The translations under genes and the position numbers were made by a program. 64,000 nt of DNA, from NCBI GenBank assembly GCA_031963445.1, contig JASSUH010000001.1, positions 1,984,001 through 2,048,000 on the forward strand. The letters run 5' to 3'. The notes beneath the pieces were generated by a model that was not told where the DNA came from, did not search any database, and saw nothing but the letters and a program-made list of their open reading frames with translations. Source of the stretch: JASSUD01 sp031963445 (GTDB lineage: Bacteria > Pseudomonadota > Gammaproteobacteria > Burkholderiales > Burkholderiaceae). Each line of letters opens with the position of its first letter. The first letter of the stretch is position 1. Positions 45,501 through 54,440 of the stretch are shown here, piece by piece.

Positions 45501-47992
45501 AGATTCATAGCCTGAGGCCCTACCAAATCGAAAAGCAGCTTGTGTCTATAGAAAATGAATACTTAAGCTATCTGGCATTCCAAGGGCTCTTAGATAACCA
45601 TCGCATTGAATTTGATGAAACGGCGCTACAAGACGCAATACAAGCCCTCAATGAACAGCGCGAAACGATCAAACAAAATCCTCTGCCATTCCAGTTACTC
45701 GACGACATAAAGCAGACTTCCTTTCTCTATACTGCTGATGCGGAGCTAGAGGAGGCGCAGCGTACGTGGCATTTTCTGCATTTAACCTTTCAGGAGTTCT
45801 TTGCAGCTAAGTACGTGGCCCAACATCTGCAAGCGTATTCAACCGCGGCGCCAGCTGGTCATTTAATGATGGATCAGGTGAGACTCTATCGCTTTATTGC
45901 AGAAAATAAATATAACCCCAGGTATGAGATTGTGTGGTGGATGGTTGCCGGGCTACTCAAGGACGGCCCATTGGAGCACTTCTTTACTCTGTTAGAGCAA
46001 GCGCCGCGAGATTTAATTGGCGGTCGTCACCAGCAGATGATGACGGGATGTTTGAACGAGGCCCGCACCCAATTGGAGAAAATCCATATTGATAGGCTGG
46101 AAACAGAGTTCATGCAGTGGCTATGCCTTGAATTCAAACTGAGCAAAGCTGATGTAAGCGAATTAGGTCGGCAGAGGAATTTCCCGGAGCATTTGTTGCT
46201 CATGAATTTAAATCAACTTGAGGGTCAGAAAGTGCAGATGATTCGAACCTTAGGAGCACGCCCAACTTTGTCTAAGGCTGCCCTTTCGGCTTTGAGCAAT
46301 GCGCTATGGGATGACAATAAGGATGTCAGGTCTGCGGCGGCCGATGCGTTAGGTGATCAGAAGATGCTACAGGAACCAGCCCTTTCGGACCTGATCTATG
46401 TGCTACGGGATAAAGATGATGATGAGGATGTCAGGGCTGCGGCGGCCCGTGCGTTAGGTGAGCAGAAGATGCTACAGGAGCCAGCCCTTTCGGACCTGAT
46501 CTATGTGCTACAGGATGAAGATGAGAATGAGGATGTCAGGTCTGCGGCGGCCCGTGCGTTAGGTGGTCAGGCCACGCTATCGGAAGCCGCCGTCCAGGCT
46601 TTGATCGACGTGCTAAAAGATGAAGAAAACTGGGGAATCATGTATGAGGTGGTCAGGGCATTAGGTGAGCAGAAGACGCCACTACCGGAGCTAGCCATTT
46701 GGGCCTTGATCGGCGCTTATCAGCATGAAAATGAGGATGTAAGGTATGAGGCAGTCATGGCATTAAGAGAGCAGAAGAAAATACCGGATTTTGCTCTTTC
46801 CGCCTTGATCGACGCGCTACGGGATAAAGCTCAGTCTGTCAGTGTTGGGGCATCCCTTGTCTTAGACACGCAGAAGGCACTGCCTGAGCCTGCTCTTTCC
46901 ACCTTGATCGGCATGCTACGAGATGAAAATCAGTCTGTCAGGGTTGAGGCATTCCTTGTCTTAGACAAACAGAAGACATTGCCGGAACCCATTTTTTCCA
47001 CCCTGATCGGTATGCTACGAGATGAAAATCAGTCTGTCAGGGATAATGTAACCAGTGTTTTAAGCAAACAGAAGACACTGCCGGAGCCCATTTTTTCCAC
47101 CTTGACCGACATGCTACAGGATGAAGATAAGTTTGCCAGGGCTGCGGCGGCTATTATTTTAAGCAAGCAGAAGGCACTGCCTGAGCCTGCTCTTTCCACC
47201 TTGACCGACATGCTACAGGATGAAGAGGTCAGGTTTGCCGCGGCCCGTGCGCTAGGTGAGCAAGAGCAATTGCCGGAGCCCATTCTTTCCACCTTGACTG
47301 ACATGCTACGGAATGAGGATGAGGATGTCAGGTCTGCGGCGGCCCGTGCGTTAGGCGAGCAGGAGATACTGTTGGAGTTTGACTTTTTCACCGCAATGGG
47401 CCATCTAAAGGATGAAGATGAGAATATGCGGTCTGCGACAGCCAGTGTCTTAGGTGAACAGAAGGAGTTGCCGGATTTTGCTCTTTCCGCCTTGATCGAC
47501 GCGCTAAAAGATGAAGAAAACTGGGAAGTCAGGTCTGAGGTAGCCAGAGCCTTAGGTGAGCAGAAGGAGTTGCCAGATTTTGCTCTTTCTGCCTTGATCG
47601 ATGCGCTATGGGATAAGGATATCAGATCTGATGCAGCCAGTGCCTTAGGTGAGCAGAAGACACTGCCGGATTTTGCTCTTTCTGCCTTAATCGACGCTTG
47701 TCAGAATCAAGATAAGGATGTCGGGTCCGCGGCGGCTAGTGTATTAGGTGCGCACCTTGATTTGCTTTACGCTTTACTTCCAAGCTTAGCCTTGGATCAA
47801 ATCCAAGCTCTCTACGTTAAATTTTTATTTGCCTACAGTTGTAAGCACGTTGCCCCGCTTTATATCCAAGATAATCAACTTCACTTTTACACAGGAAGGG
47901 GTCCAGGCCAGACGGATCGGATAGCGGAGAAAAAGATAAACGAAATCACTCAAGCTTTTGGAGCGGCGCAAAAAAGGGAGGAATTACTTTGA
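42524..47992 (+). CDS. NACHT-domain STAND NTPase with C-terminal HEAT repeats (1,822 residues)
   Basis: Very large multidomain protein. Residues 1-50 are Ser-rich, about 50-740 are helical with no recognised domain, the NACHT NTPase follows with Walker A GCAGIGKTTL (about 767), Walker B VLFILDGLDEV (about 840) and sensor IIFTSRPSG, then a winged-helix/helical region with HLTFQEFFAAKYV, and HEAT/PBS-type repeats from about 1245 to 1745 (R/SAAARALGEQ, ALSALIDAL). C-terminus LYVKFLFAYSCKHVAPLYI. STAND proteins act as sensor switches: in bacteria many are antiphage Avs-like or NLR-like defences; in endosymbionts host-directed roles are also possible. No known effector domain seen at the N-terminus. 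Flanked by IS3 remnants. Confidence 0.85.
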   Translation: MNPSSASAGSSSARPTSSIPLQSLSIPSVQSREEAQARFQEHERNINWHAEHHNLTGQQQAYKEMVAFLDSLRPQGFFSESEINAKLEELYYAYSLFERRQGEDTRANELAEKAASFAHSLVQTSPRKHKLDRVDSSPFHYAKSITPTCLDRPQGIPSDPEFDALIQRIQGMDIKKDVFLFPNTSSAASSHAQQAFNWPTSPYEIKETAQLASCLREAIRQPPTSDNFHCYEELAERVLLCFEKMPSCTLSLVQEVILLAQAADNQGYYRRLIYKLQIDPKRILNMAALQGLTVIIQNRARSVHIASDSNLAGDCTELLKYIHRLLARTHHKENAIQLNALLQTVSVLLDTMFEARLKLDAETFKGSLEECLTVLGKAQDTKSEVDASLTFQAKYALQALKRLRYPREKLERLWDILQDFSGGAAYAAGAFGSKDPDKFWEAINRIGEGVKKIKQEWDAYYKRQEWYLALYRIEQGIRLGYLKELVPFVQGWTLPKKNYLLQGLCFHLERIALSRADENAKGWALSFLKHLEQGGTEWGHDKDLVGVKACASATLVRIGHFWRLPNTQLMERVDYAPPAWHPFWQGESQNKLLTAVREKEQRHHDQQLLPVINDAVVSLPPTLALLRGDVTQASANVTQSHLELSSKVSAIEQHLRPKRPKPSSEWLLEANKALAQHYQPALKIQRISGKELDLADCYINLAIVEAPAQRKGEKEKLQKQAAMFHRFSSYEKVANTNTHALIPLEELFNARLLRDKKEGSPKKILVQGCAGIGKTTLCKKLLHAYQNGLWNDRFDAVLWLPLRQLKTYTHAYGLKDVLRQKYFPNSEKLANALYDRVDKVLFILDGLDEVATDIGQDNRIGKLLEELFQQTHIIFTSRPSGVEPSALPKLDLELETMGFSPEDVQTYLNTIEPQKAEEIQAFIDRTPMLQGLVNIPIQLDVLCYSWDAFQSQLSAGGVVTVTALYQAMVDKLWRKDGERLEKAQAGKLLTLKQIHSLRPYQIEKQLVSIENEYLSYLAFQGLLDNHRIEFDETALQDAIQALNEQRETIKQNPLPFQLLDDIKQTSFLYTADAELEEAQRTWHFLHLTFQEFFAAKYVAQHLQAYSTAAPAGHLMMDQVRLYRFIAENKYNPRYEIVWWMVAGLLKDGPLEHFFTLLEQAPRDLIGGRHQQMMTGCLNEARTQLEKIHIDRLETEFMQWLCLEFKLSKADVSELGRQRNFPEHLLLMNLNQLEGQKVQMIRTLGARPTLSKAALSALSNALWDDNKDVRSAAADALGDQKMLQEPALSDLIYVLRDKDDDEDVRAAAARALGEQKMLQEPALSDLIYVLQDEDENEDVRSAAARALGGQATLSEAAVQALIDVLKDEENWGIMYEVVRALGEQKTPLPELAIWALIGAYQHENEDVRYEAVMALREQKKIPDFALSALIDALRDKAQSVSVGASLVLDTQKALPEPALSTLIGMLRDENQSVRVEAFLVLDKQKTLPEPIFSTLIGMLRDENQSVRDNVTSVLSKQKTLPEPIFSTLTDMLQDEDKFARAAAAIILSKQKALPEPALSTLTDMLQDEEVRFAAARALGEQEQLPEPILSTLTDMLRNEDEDVRSAAARALGEQEILLEFDFFTAMGHLKDEDENMRSATASVLGEQKELPDFALSALIDALKDEENWEVRSEVARALGEQKELPDFALSALIDALWDKDIRSDAASALGEQKTLPDFALSALIDACQNQDKDVGSAAASVLGAHLDLLYALLPSLALDQIQALYVKFLFAYSCKHVAPLYIQDNQLHFYTGRGPGQTDRIAEKKINEITQAFGAAQKREELL
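46321..47745 (+). repeat. HEAT-coding tandem DNA repeats
   Basis: Within the NACHT-HEAT gene. The word GGATGTCAGG recurs at 46321, 46426 and 46531, an exact 105-bp (35-residue) period, with neighbouring units nearly identical. Further units of 75-117 bp share GGTGAGCAGAAG and TTTTCCACCTTGA words. Low divergence argues for recent unit copying. Confidence 0.85.
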
Positions 47993-48099
47993 TGCCATCA
48001 GAAGAACTGTTGTTGCGGGAAAAGCATAAGCTCAAATACATACTAAATTGATGAGCGCGTGGCGAAAGACTTCAAGGGTCTGTCGCAGTTACACTCTCC

Positions 48100-48702
48100 T
48101 GACCTGCCCCTGAATTTAGCTTCATAAGATAATAGAGTCTGCTCCTAAAAGGAAAAGGCGATGAAGCAAAGATTTAGTGAAGCGCAAATCATAGGATTTT
48201 TAAATCATGATGCACTGGCTAATGGTCGGCGCATACATTGCTTAAACATCGCTGATGACTTTACCAAGGAAAGTTTAGCCATTGAAGTCGATACTTCCCT
48301 TTCTGGGCTTAGGGTAACGCGAGTGCTAGACCGTATTGCTCAACATCGTCCTTTGCCCAACATGATTCGTGTCGATCATGGACCAGAATTTACCAGCCAA
48401 ATACTCGATTCATGTGCGCATTCACGCGGGGTTAAGCTTGTCTTTACTCAATCTGGCAAGCCAACTCAGAATGCCTACATCGAGAGCTTTAACGGGCGAT
48501 TCCGAGATGAATGCCTTAATGACCATTGGCTCTTGAATTTGCATGAGGCGCGGATGCTCATTGAACATTGGCGGCAAGATTACAATTCCATTCGGCCACA
48601 CAGTGCCATTGGTTACGCAACCCCAGCTACGTTTGCAGCTAACTATCAATTTAAACACACAGACTCTACTCGCTTATGCGGCTAATTTCGGGGAGCAGGT
48701 CA
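48100..48702 (+). mobile_element. Internally deleted IS3-family element with both ends
   Basis: 603 bp bounded by TGACCTGCCCCTGAATTTAG at the left and its near complement (…GGGGAGCAGGTCA) at the right; ends match for about 42 bp (left reads …AATAGAGTCTG at 48131-48141, right CAGACTCTAC at 48660). No target duplication is seen. Only about half of an IS3 element remains. It may still be moved by a full copy elsewhere. Confidence 0.85.
48161..48685 (+). pseudogene. IS3 transposase: OrfA start fused to OrfB C-terminus
   Basis: The first 14 residues, MKQRFSEAQIIGFL, are the start of an IS407/IS3-group OrfA. They run in frame into an OrfB segment beginning DALANGRRIHCLNIADDFTKE and ending HSAIGYATPATFAANY. 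The retained core has Asp in IADDFT, Asp in VDHGPEF and Glu in YIESFNGRF, so the DDE triad could be complete, but the OrfA helix-turn-helix and the frameshift region are deleted. Unlikely to be a working transposase. Confidence 0.85.
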
Positions 48703-48730
48703 ATTTTTTGCGCACCCTTCCTAAGCAAGA

Positions 48731-49108
48731 TCACTGCTCTTTGGTATGGTTTCCTCCATCCAGCTTCCCAACCCTTTCGTTAAGCTGCGTACTCTCGCTT
48801 TTAAGTTGCGCATTCTCACTACGAAGCGTATCAATTTGCGCTTGCATCGACTTTATCTGCTCGGCCAGATGCAAGCACAATGTTTGCGTTTTGTATAATT
48901 CATTTCGCACATCGCTTAAAGCATTACGCTGCTCTCTAAGTCCGCCATTAACATATTCTAGACCCACTTCAACTGCGTATTGCTTTTGCTTCACCTCACG
49001 TAAATCATCATCCTGTTGAGATTGAGCTTCATCTAAACTGTGCGGGTTTCTCAGCAGCGAGTTAGTTGCATTTCGGACCAACATCTTGAACTCCTTTAAC
49101 CAAGGCAT
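48731..49108 (-). CDS. Small coiled-coil protein of unknown function
   Basis: 125 residues (117 if it starts at the second Met, MLVRNATNSLLRN, 49084). From about 30 to 115 it is a charged heptad-like coiled coil (LREVKQKQYAVEVGLEYVN, AEQIKSMQAQIDTLRSENAQ). No signal peptide, no membrane segment. The tail of the LAEL protein at 60341 also ends in a coiled coil but no real similarity was seen. Not recognised. Confidence 0.5.
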   Translation of the reverse strand: MPWLKEFKMLVRNATNSLLRNPHSLDEAQSQQDDDLREVKQKQYAVEVGLEYVNGGLREQRNALSDVRNELYKTQTLCLHLAEQIKSMQAQIDTLRSENAQLKSESTQLNERVGKLDGGNHTKEQ

Positions 49109-49517
49109 CGCTCTAGAGCTTTCAATTCTTTACGAAGAAACTCTAATTTTTTTATGACATTAAGCCTGCTTGCTCTAAGGTGCAAATGATTTATCAGCGG
49201 CTTTCTTAGTTGCTTACGAATAGCCTGGCAATGTTCATTCTTTTTCTCCCTTTTAGCTTTGAATAAGCTAGCAGTTCATTCTGGATTTTTTACTTAAGCT
49301 TGAACACTTGGTATAAGGTGATTACCTGATCGAATCTATGCGATATCAATATACGTGCCAAGGCAACTCAAAGAAAGCGCATCAACGTCATTTATCGTCG
49401 CAAAAACCAGGCAACAAAATGAACAGAGCAACTTGGCGGCTGGTTTATCCTCAAATTTGCAGCCTAGAGCTATACAGAAGGACTACCCCTAGGCTGATTT
49501 TTACGTGCCTCTATACT
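49109..49517. other. Spacer downstream of the first ankyrin gene
   Basis: No gene supported; a 61-codon frame at 49338 lacks a start signal and family. The part 49458-49516 (CAGCCTAGAGCTATACAGAA...) repeats 52384-52445 downstream of the second ankyrin gene and marks one edge of the tandem duplication. Confidence 0.5.
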
Positions 49518-51293
49518 CTATAGATACACGCCTGCCAATCTTTGTTGTGGTTCCTTAGCCTTCGTTTTTAAAAAACTGGCAATTTGACCATAGCTAGAAC
49601 CGGAAGAGGCAAATTCTTTACATTTAGAAACAGCGATGCTGTAGGGAGTTTCTCCAGAGGCATTAGCTAGACTTATGTTTGCCCCACTGTTCACCAAAAG
49701 TCGAACTATCCTGCTGCGACCAGCCTTGACCGCAAGCAATAGAGGAGTTTCTTTATTTACAGTCAGAGCATCTATTTCATTACAAGCACCCTCCCCAAGT
49801 AAGACTTTAGCTACCTCAATGTGCCCCTTTTCAGCGGCGTAGTGTAAAGGAGTCCTTTTCGCCCCATCCAGCGAACCTCTTTCCACTATTCCGTATTTAA
49901 GTAAAGTCTTAACGGTACTAAGATCTCCCTTCTCAGCTGCGTGATGCAATATGCTTTTCCCATTAATATCTGCATTACTGTTGAACAAAGTTGGAATCAT
50001 CTCGTGATATTTCTTAGAATCGCGATATTCCTTAAACTTATCTTCTAAGAACTCAAGCAAAGCCAAATCTTTTTCATATTGCTCTGCTATATCATCTTCT
50101 AGGTTTAAGCCTGTCTTACCCTCTGCATTCAATATATCCACATAATTTTTTATACAAATTTTGCTCAAAGCCTGAGCCACTAAATTGTTTTTTCTCATAA
50201 TCGAAAAATGCAATAGCATTAAGTTATGTGAATATCTTTCCTTTAGCTCAACTTTTCTTTGTGTAATTTTAATTAATTCCTCTTGGCCTTTAAATGCATA
50301 CGCGCATGCTTTGATCAAACGCTGAATGGCTAAAGGATCTCTCTCCTCCTTTAGCTTTGATAATTCATCGTAGAGCAGTTTTATATTTTCTGCATACCGT
50401 ATTAGGGCTGTACTGCGCGCCTCTTTGCTCGCTAAGCCAAGCGCATATATACAATTTTTGATCAGTGTTTGAATAGTTTCGTTACTGTATTGCCCCCATG
50501 CACGGCAAGTGAATTTTACGTTGTCTATATATTGCTTTATTAGTAATCCATACGACTTAGGTTTATTTAAATCATCAAGCGCCTGCGTGCACGCTTTAAT
50601 CATCGCTGGAATGGCTTCGCCATTATATTGAGATAAAGCACAGTAAAGTAAATATAAGCCGCTATCGTACTCCCTCTGCAGTGAGTCAAGTGATGAATCC
50701 TTGCTTAGATTATTCTGCGCATTATTTTCTGGAATATATTTTTTAATCATCTCTTGAATTGCATTGTCATTTTGCGTCGGAATAACGAAATCAAGCACGG
50801 CGGCCTTGGGATAGTCATTCACTAATGATCTAGCAAGCTCAAGTGCTTTTTCATTGGGCAAGCTATAAAATTTTTTAGATGTATTAAGTCGGATTACAAT
50901 TTCCTTCGCCGGAACCGGAATATCGCAAACTCTCAGCAAAAGCGGATCTTTACAAACAAAAAACGGATCTTTATAAACATATGGCGGTCTTTTATTAGGA
51001 ACCTGGAACACATCATCTTTACTTCTAAAGTAAGCCCCAACCCCTTCTGCAAGGACAGATGTAACAAACGTGGGTAGCATGGAATTTATAGTAGAGGGGC
51101 TTGAAGGGCTTGAAGGGCTTGAAGGACTTGAAGGACTTGAAGGACTTGAAGGACTTGAAGGACTTGAAGGACTTGAAGGACTTGAAGGACTTGAAGGGCT
51201 TGAAGGGCTTGAGCTTAGGAGGCTTGAGCTTGGGAGATTTGAGCTTGAGAAGCTTAAGAAGTAGTTGCCCCTTGATATAACGTTTTTTAACAT
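49518..51293 (-). CDS. Ankyrin-repeat protein with SPS-rich linker (copy 1)
   Basis: 591 residues. A short N-terminus is followed by twelve SPS units (about residues 29-64), then a long helical region with LLYCALSQYNGEAI, ALDDLNKPKSYG and ETIQTLIKNC blocks, and four ankyrin repeats (about 443-575: SILHHAAEKGDLSTVKTLL, TPLHYAAEKGHIEVAKVLL, TPLLLAVKAGRSRIVRLLV, TPYSIAVSKC). Start fixed by GGGGAGG six bases ahead of ATG. Paralogue of 52436. Ankyrin proteins of intracellular bacteria often act on host proteins; no secretion signal is visible. Confidence 0.8.
   Translation of the reverse strand: MLKNVISRGNYFLSFSSSNLPSSSLLSSSPSSPSSPSSPSSPSSPSSPSSPSSPSSPSSPSSPSSPSTINSMLPTFVTSVLAEGVGAYFRSKDDVFQVPNKRPPYVYKDPFFVCKDPLLLRVCDIPVPAKEIVIRLNTSKKFYSLPNEKALELARSLVNDYPKAAVLDFVIPTQNDNAIQEMIKKYIPENNAQNNLSKDSSLDSLQREYDSGLYLLYCALSQYNGEAIPAMIKACTQALDDLNKPKSYGLLIKQYIDNVKFTCRAWGQYSNETIQTLIKNCIYALGLASKEARSTALIRYAENIKLLYDELSKLKEERDPLAIQRLIKACAYAFKGQEELIKITQRKVELKERYSHNLMLLHFSIMRKNNLVAQALSKICIKNYVDILNAEGKTGLNLEDDIAEQYEKDLALLEFLEDKFKEYRDSKKYHEMIPTLFNSNADINGKSILHHAAEKGDLSTVKTLLKYGIVERGSLDGAKRTPLHYAAEKGHIEVAKVLLGEGACNEIDALTVNKETPLLLAVKAGRSRIVRLLVNSGANISLANASGETPYSIAVSKCKEFASSGSSYGQIASFLKTKAKEPQQRLAGVYL
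51100..51207. repeat. Twelve tandem 9-bp units (CTTGAAGGA/G)
   Basis: 108 bp of exact or one-base-different units, encoding Ser-Pro-Ser steps of the ankyrin protein on the minus strand. Degenerate units continue on both sides. Because the unit is a multiple of three, copy-number changes would alter linker length without shifting frame. Copy 2 (52436) lacks the array. Confidence 0.95.
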
Positions 51294-51809
51294 ATGCCCT
51301 CCCCAGGAAAATCGTGACGCTATTCGATATAAACAATAAGAAAAATCTAGTTATACATAAAATAAAGTCTTAAATCCATATAAGCAGAGAATAATTTCAA
51401 ATTTAAGACTGACGAAATTTAATTATCATGCCCCCAAATTCCTCAGGATTTAGATAAGCCAAAGGGGGATATAAATCCTGCTACTCTCCTTACGCTACAT
51501 GGCTTACGCGGCTCAATATTTGAGTTCCTAAATAACCTCTTTATAAGTACTCAACATGCCCAAAAAAGAAATGCTAAATCCACAAATTTAACTTATTTAG
51601 TTGACTCTCTAGAGATCCTTAATAATTTCGAATATCTGCGTATCTTTTAATGCCTTCGCTATCCATACGGACGATTTTCCCCAGCTGGAATAACATACAT
51701 CCTTTAATATTTGATGATCTGAATTCAAGATATTTAACTTGACCTACCGCCGCTTCTCGACGCAATCAGACAGCTCAACTCTCTATCTCCTACGGCACGC
51801 GCTACCATC
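51294..51809. other. Duplicated divergent intergenic region (copy 1)
   Basis: Between the first ankyrin gene and the dead dehydrogenase copy. Both its edges align by eye with 53894-54440 (AATCTTAAATCCATA...; GGAATAA...TCCTTTAA...TTTGAT; CGCTTCTCGNC). It should hold the two divergent promoters, none recognised with certainty. Confidence 0.6.
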
Positions 51810-52361
51810 ATAAAAAAATTACTTGTCTTGCCAGACGATGGCATTGGACCAGCAATATGCGAAGCTGTTTTACCTGTGTTCAAGCAGCTTGCTTTACCTA
51901 TCGAATTGGAAATGGGAGGGATTGGCTGGGCCAACTGGCAGCGTACTGGCGATGCTGTGTCGGAGAAAACTTGGCAGCAGATCGCGCAAATTGATGCGAT
52001 TCTTTTAGGATGGCTTAATAGTCTAAATAAAAATCAGACTGAAATTGGTTTACCGATTGAAATGCAAGGACAAGGTATTCAATACCGTTCTCCAATAATT
52101 CAGTTACAACAGCGCCTTGGAATATTTGCCAAAGTACAGCCCGTGCAGCATTTGCTTGGCAAGCACACGCCATTTCGGTGCTGTGTTATTAGTGGAACGT
52201 GTAACAACCTGGAAGAAGCAAGTTTCAATACTCGTCATCATCTGACACAGCTTTTTCAATACGCTTTTGACTATGCAGATAAGGAAGGCTATAGCCGTCT
52301 GACGTTCGCGGATAACCCAGCTCTGTTGCACGCAGGTGAGCATGCTGTGGGTTATATCTGA
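51810..52361 (+). pseudogene. Dead copy of the dehydrogenase half of the ICDH-CinA gene
   Basis: Reading frame closely parallels residues 1-177 of the intact gene at 54441 (LPDDGIGPAICEAVLPVFKQ; GDAVSEKTWQQIAQ; FRCCVISGTC). The start codon is ATA instead of ATG (51810-51812). After residue HAVGYI the frame stops, and the DNA jumps to sequence matching 55318 onward (GCATCGAACAGGCAG), so about 0.95 kb is deleted, followed by the CCTAGGGCT flank. Not functional. Confidence 0.85.
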
Positions 52362-52435
52362 GCAAATCGCATCGAACAGGCAGCGCAGCCTAGGGCTATA
52401 TAGAAACGCTTGCTCCAGGCTGCTTTTACGTATTC

Positions 52436-53893
52436 CTATGCTTTAATATATGCCGGCCATTCTTTCATATATTTGTAGAGGCTCTGCGCATAAGGCTGCA
52501 AATATTGTGATATTAGTTTCATTCCCGCCAATTTCTGTTGCGATTCATTAGCCTTATTAGTTTCTAAAGACCATACAACTTGACCATAGCGAGAAGCGGC
52601 ATAAGCGAATTCTTTAAGCTCAAGTCTATGTTTAGCAGCGATACTGCGGGGAGTTTTTCCAGAGACATTTGCTAGGCCTATATTTGCCCCCTTGCTCACC
52701 AACAGTCTGACTATCATGGCGCGGCCGGCTTGAGCCGCAAGAAATAAAGGAGTCTCTTTATTTACAGTCAGAGAGTCTATTTCTTCGCAAACATTGTCCC
52801 CAAGTAAGGCTTCAACTACACCATAGTGGCCCATTTTAGCGGCGTAATGTAAAGGGGTCATTTTCATCTTATCCAACAAGCCTCTTCCCACCCCCTGCTT
52901 AAGCAAAGTTTCCACGGTCTCAAGATCTCCTTGTGCAGCTGCGATATGCAGCATGCTTCTCCCACTAATGTCTGTATTATTTTCGATCAAAGTCGGAAGC
53001 ATTGCGTGGTACTGCTTAGATTTCACGAATTCAAGTAACTCTAAATCTTTTTTATATTGCTCTTTTATAGCTAGCTTGCGGCTGCATTCGGCCATATCTT
53101 CTGCGCTCACATTCCCTTTCGCGTTAAATCCATATGTATAACCATCTATAAAACACTGATCTGTAAAACGCTCATCTATACAAATTTCACCCAGTGCCCG
53201 AATCGCTGGGCCATTTTTCTGCAAAAGTGCCAACTGAAATGCCATTAAGTTTTTTGAATATTTCTTAATCGGGTTATCTTTTATATCTTGAGCATATCCA
53301 ACTACCCCACCCTGCGCCTCATGTGCATATACTTTGCTCAAAGACTGAGTGAAGGTATCCCCCAGTGCATTGCAGAGCAATTTTAAGGCCTCTAAATATT
53401 GCTTTACTCCTAAATCATCTACACATTTTTTGAACAATGTCTGAATAACTTCCTTACTGTATTTCCCAAACGAGAAGCAAATGGACTTTACGTTATCCAT
53501 ATATTGCTCCCTTAGTGAGCTATTCGACTTAGTCTTATTTGAATCGTCGAGCGCCTGCGCACATATCGTAATCAATATCGAAATGGCTTCGTCACTGTAA
53601 ATGGCCTCATCCTTCTGTTGTGAAAGGACGCAATGAAGTAAATGTAAGCTCTTTTGATAATGCCCCTCTAATGAGTCATACGATTTATCTATTTCCAATA
53701 AATTTTTAATCATCCCCTGAATTCCCTTATGATTTTGCTGCGACATAAGAAATTCAAACAAGACGATCTCTGGGCATTCTTCCATAGGCAACTCAGAGCG
53801 ATCGGGCTCTACAGAAACGCTTGTGCAGGCCATATTAGTAACAACCTGTGGCCGAAAAAAAGTAGGATTACTTTTATCTACGCTGCATACCAT
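52436..53893 (-). CDS. Ankyrin-repeat protein (copy 2)
   Basis: 485 residues, paralogous over its whole length to the protein at 49518: shared blocks are LLHCVLSQQKDEAI, QALDDSNKTKSNSSL and EVIQTLFKKCVDDLG, then four ankyrin repeats (about 308-435: SMLHIAAAQGDLETVETLL, TPLHYAAKMGHYGVVEALL, TPLFLAAQAGRAMIVRLLV, TPRSIAAKHR). It lacks the SPS array and has an extra C-terminal tail of about 45 residues. Start CATATG with GGGAGGA ahead matches copy 1. Divergent from the intact ICDH-CinA gene. Confidence 0.8.
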   Translation of the reverse strand: MVCSVDKSNPTFFRPQVVTNMACTSVSVEPDRSELPMEECPEIVLFEFLMSQQNHKGIQGMIKNLLEIDKSYDSLEGHYQKSLHLLHCVLSQQKDEAIYSDEAISILITICAQALDDSNKTKSNSSLREQYMDNVKSICFSFGKYSKEVIQTLFKKCVDDLGVKQYLEALKLLCNALGDTFTQSLSKVYAHEAQGGVVGYAQDIKDNPIKKYSKNLMAFQLALLQKNGPAIRALGEICIDERFTDQCFIDGYTYGFNAKGNVSAEDMAECSRKLAIKEQYKKDLELLEFVKSKQYHAMLPTLIENNTDISGRSMLHIAAAQGDLETVETLLKQGVGRGLLDKMKMTPLHYAAKMGHYGVVEALLGDNVCEEIDSLTVNKETPLFLAAQAGRAMIVRLLVSKGANIGLANVSGKTPRSIAAKHRLELKEFAYAASRYGQVVWSLETNKANESQQKLAGMKLISQYLQPYAQSLYKYMKEWPAYIKA

Positions 53894-54440
53894 ATGAACA
53901 TCCTCCCAGAAGATTGCAACGTCGCGTCAAGAAGGCAACGTTATTCATAGAAACAATCAGAAAAAGCTCTTATACACAAAAAAGAATCTTAAATCCATAC
54001 AAGATTTAAAAAAAATTAGTATGAAATATAGATTTACGCGACCTGATTTCGACAGACCATACTCTCAAAATATTCATTTAAATTCACAAAAATAAAACCT
54101 GCTAATCTAATTAAACCACTCGCAAATATAGTTTATGTAGCCTAGCTCATAAATCAGAATTGATATCTTTAAGAGTCGTAAATATGTAGAGGAAAAGAAG
54201 GAGCAACCAAGCTCACGAATCTAGTTTTTCCAGCTCACTGTATAGAAGCTATTTTTACTTTTTAACAGCCTAAATATTTTTTTGTTTTCGCCATTCATAT
54301 TGGCAAACTTCCCACATGGAATAATATTTATCCTTTAACATTTGATACTCCAGACCAAGGTATTTAGCCTGATCATCCGTCGCTTCTCGCCACAAACAGA
54401 CAACCCACTTCTCTCTATCTGTACGACACGCTCTACCACC
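53894..54440. other. Duplicated divergent intergenic region (copy 2)
   Basis: Counterpart of 51294-51809. No ribosome binding site of note precedes the ATG at 54441 (context CTCTACCACC). Confidence 0.55.

Noticed and set aside
49338..49523. 61-codon plus-strand frame
   Set aside because: Lies in the duplicated 3' flank of the ankyrin gene; no start signal or recognisable content.
51100..51207. CRISPR array
   Set aside because: Units are 9 bp without spacers and lie within a coding frame. No CRISPR array was seen in the window.
51025..51336. KSFKSF-repeat frame on the minus strand and LEG-repeat frame on the plus strand
   Set aside because: Side products of the 9-bp array; the SPS frame belongs to the ankyrin gene with a good start signal.
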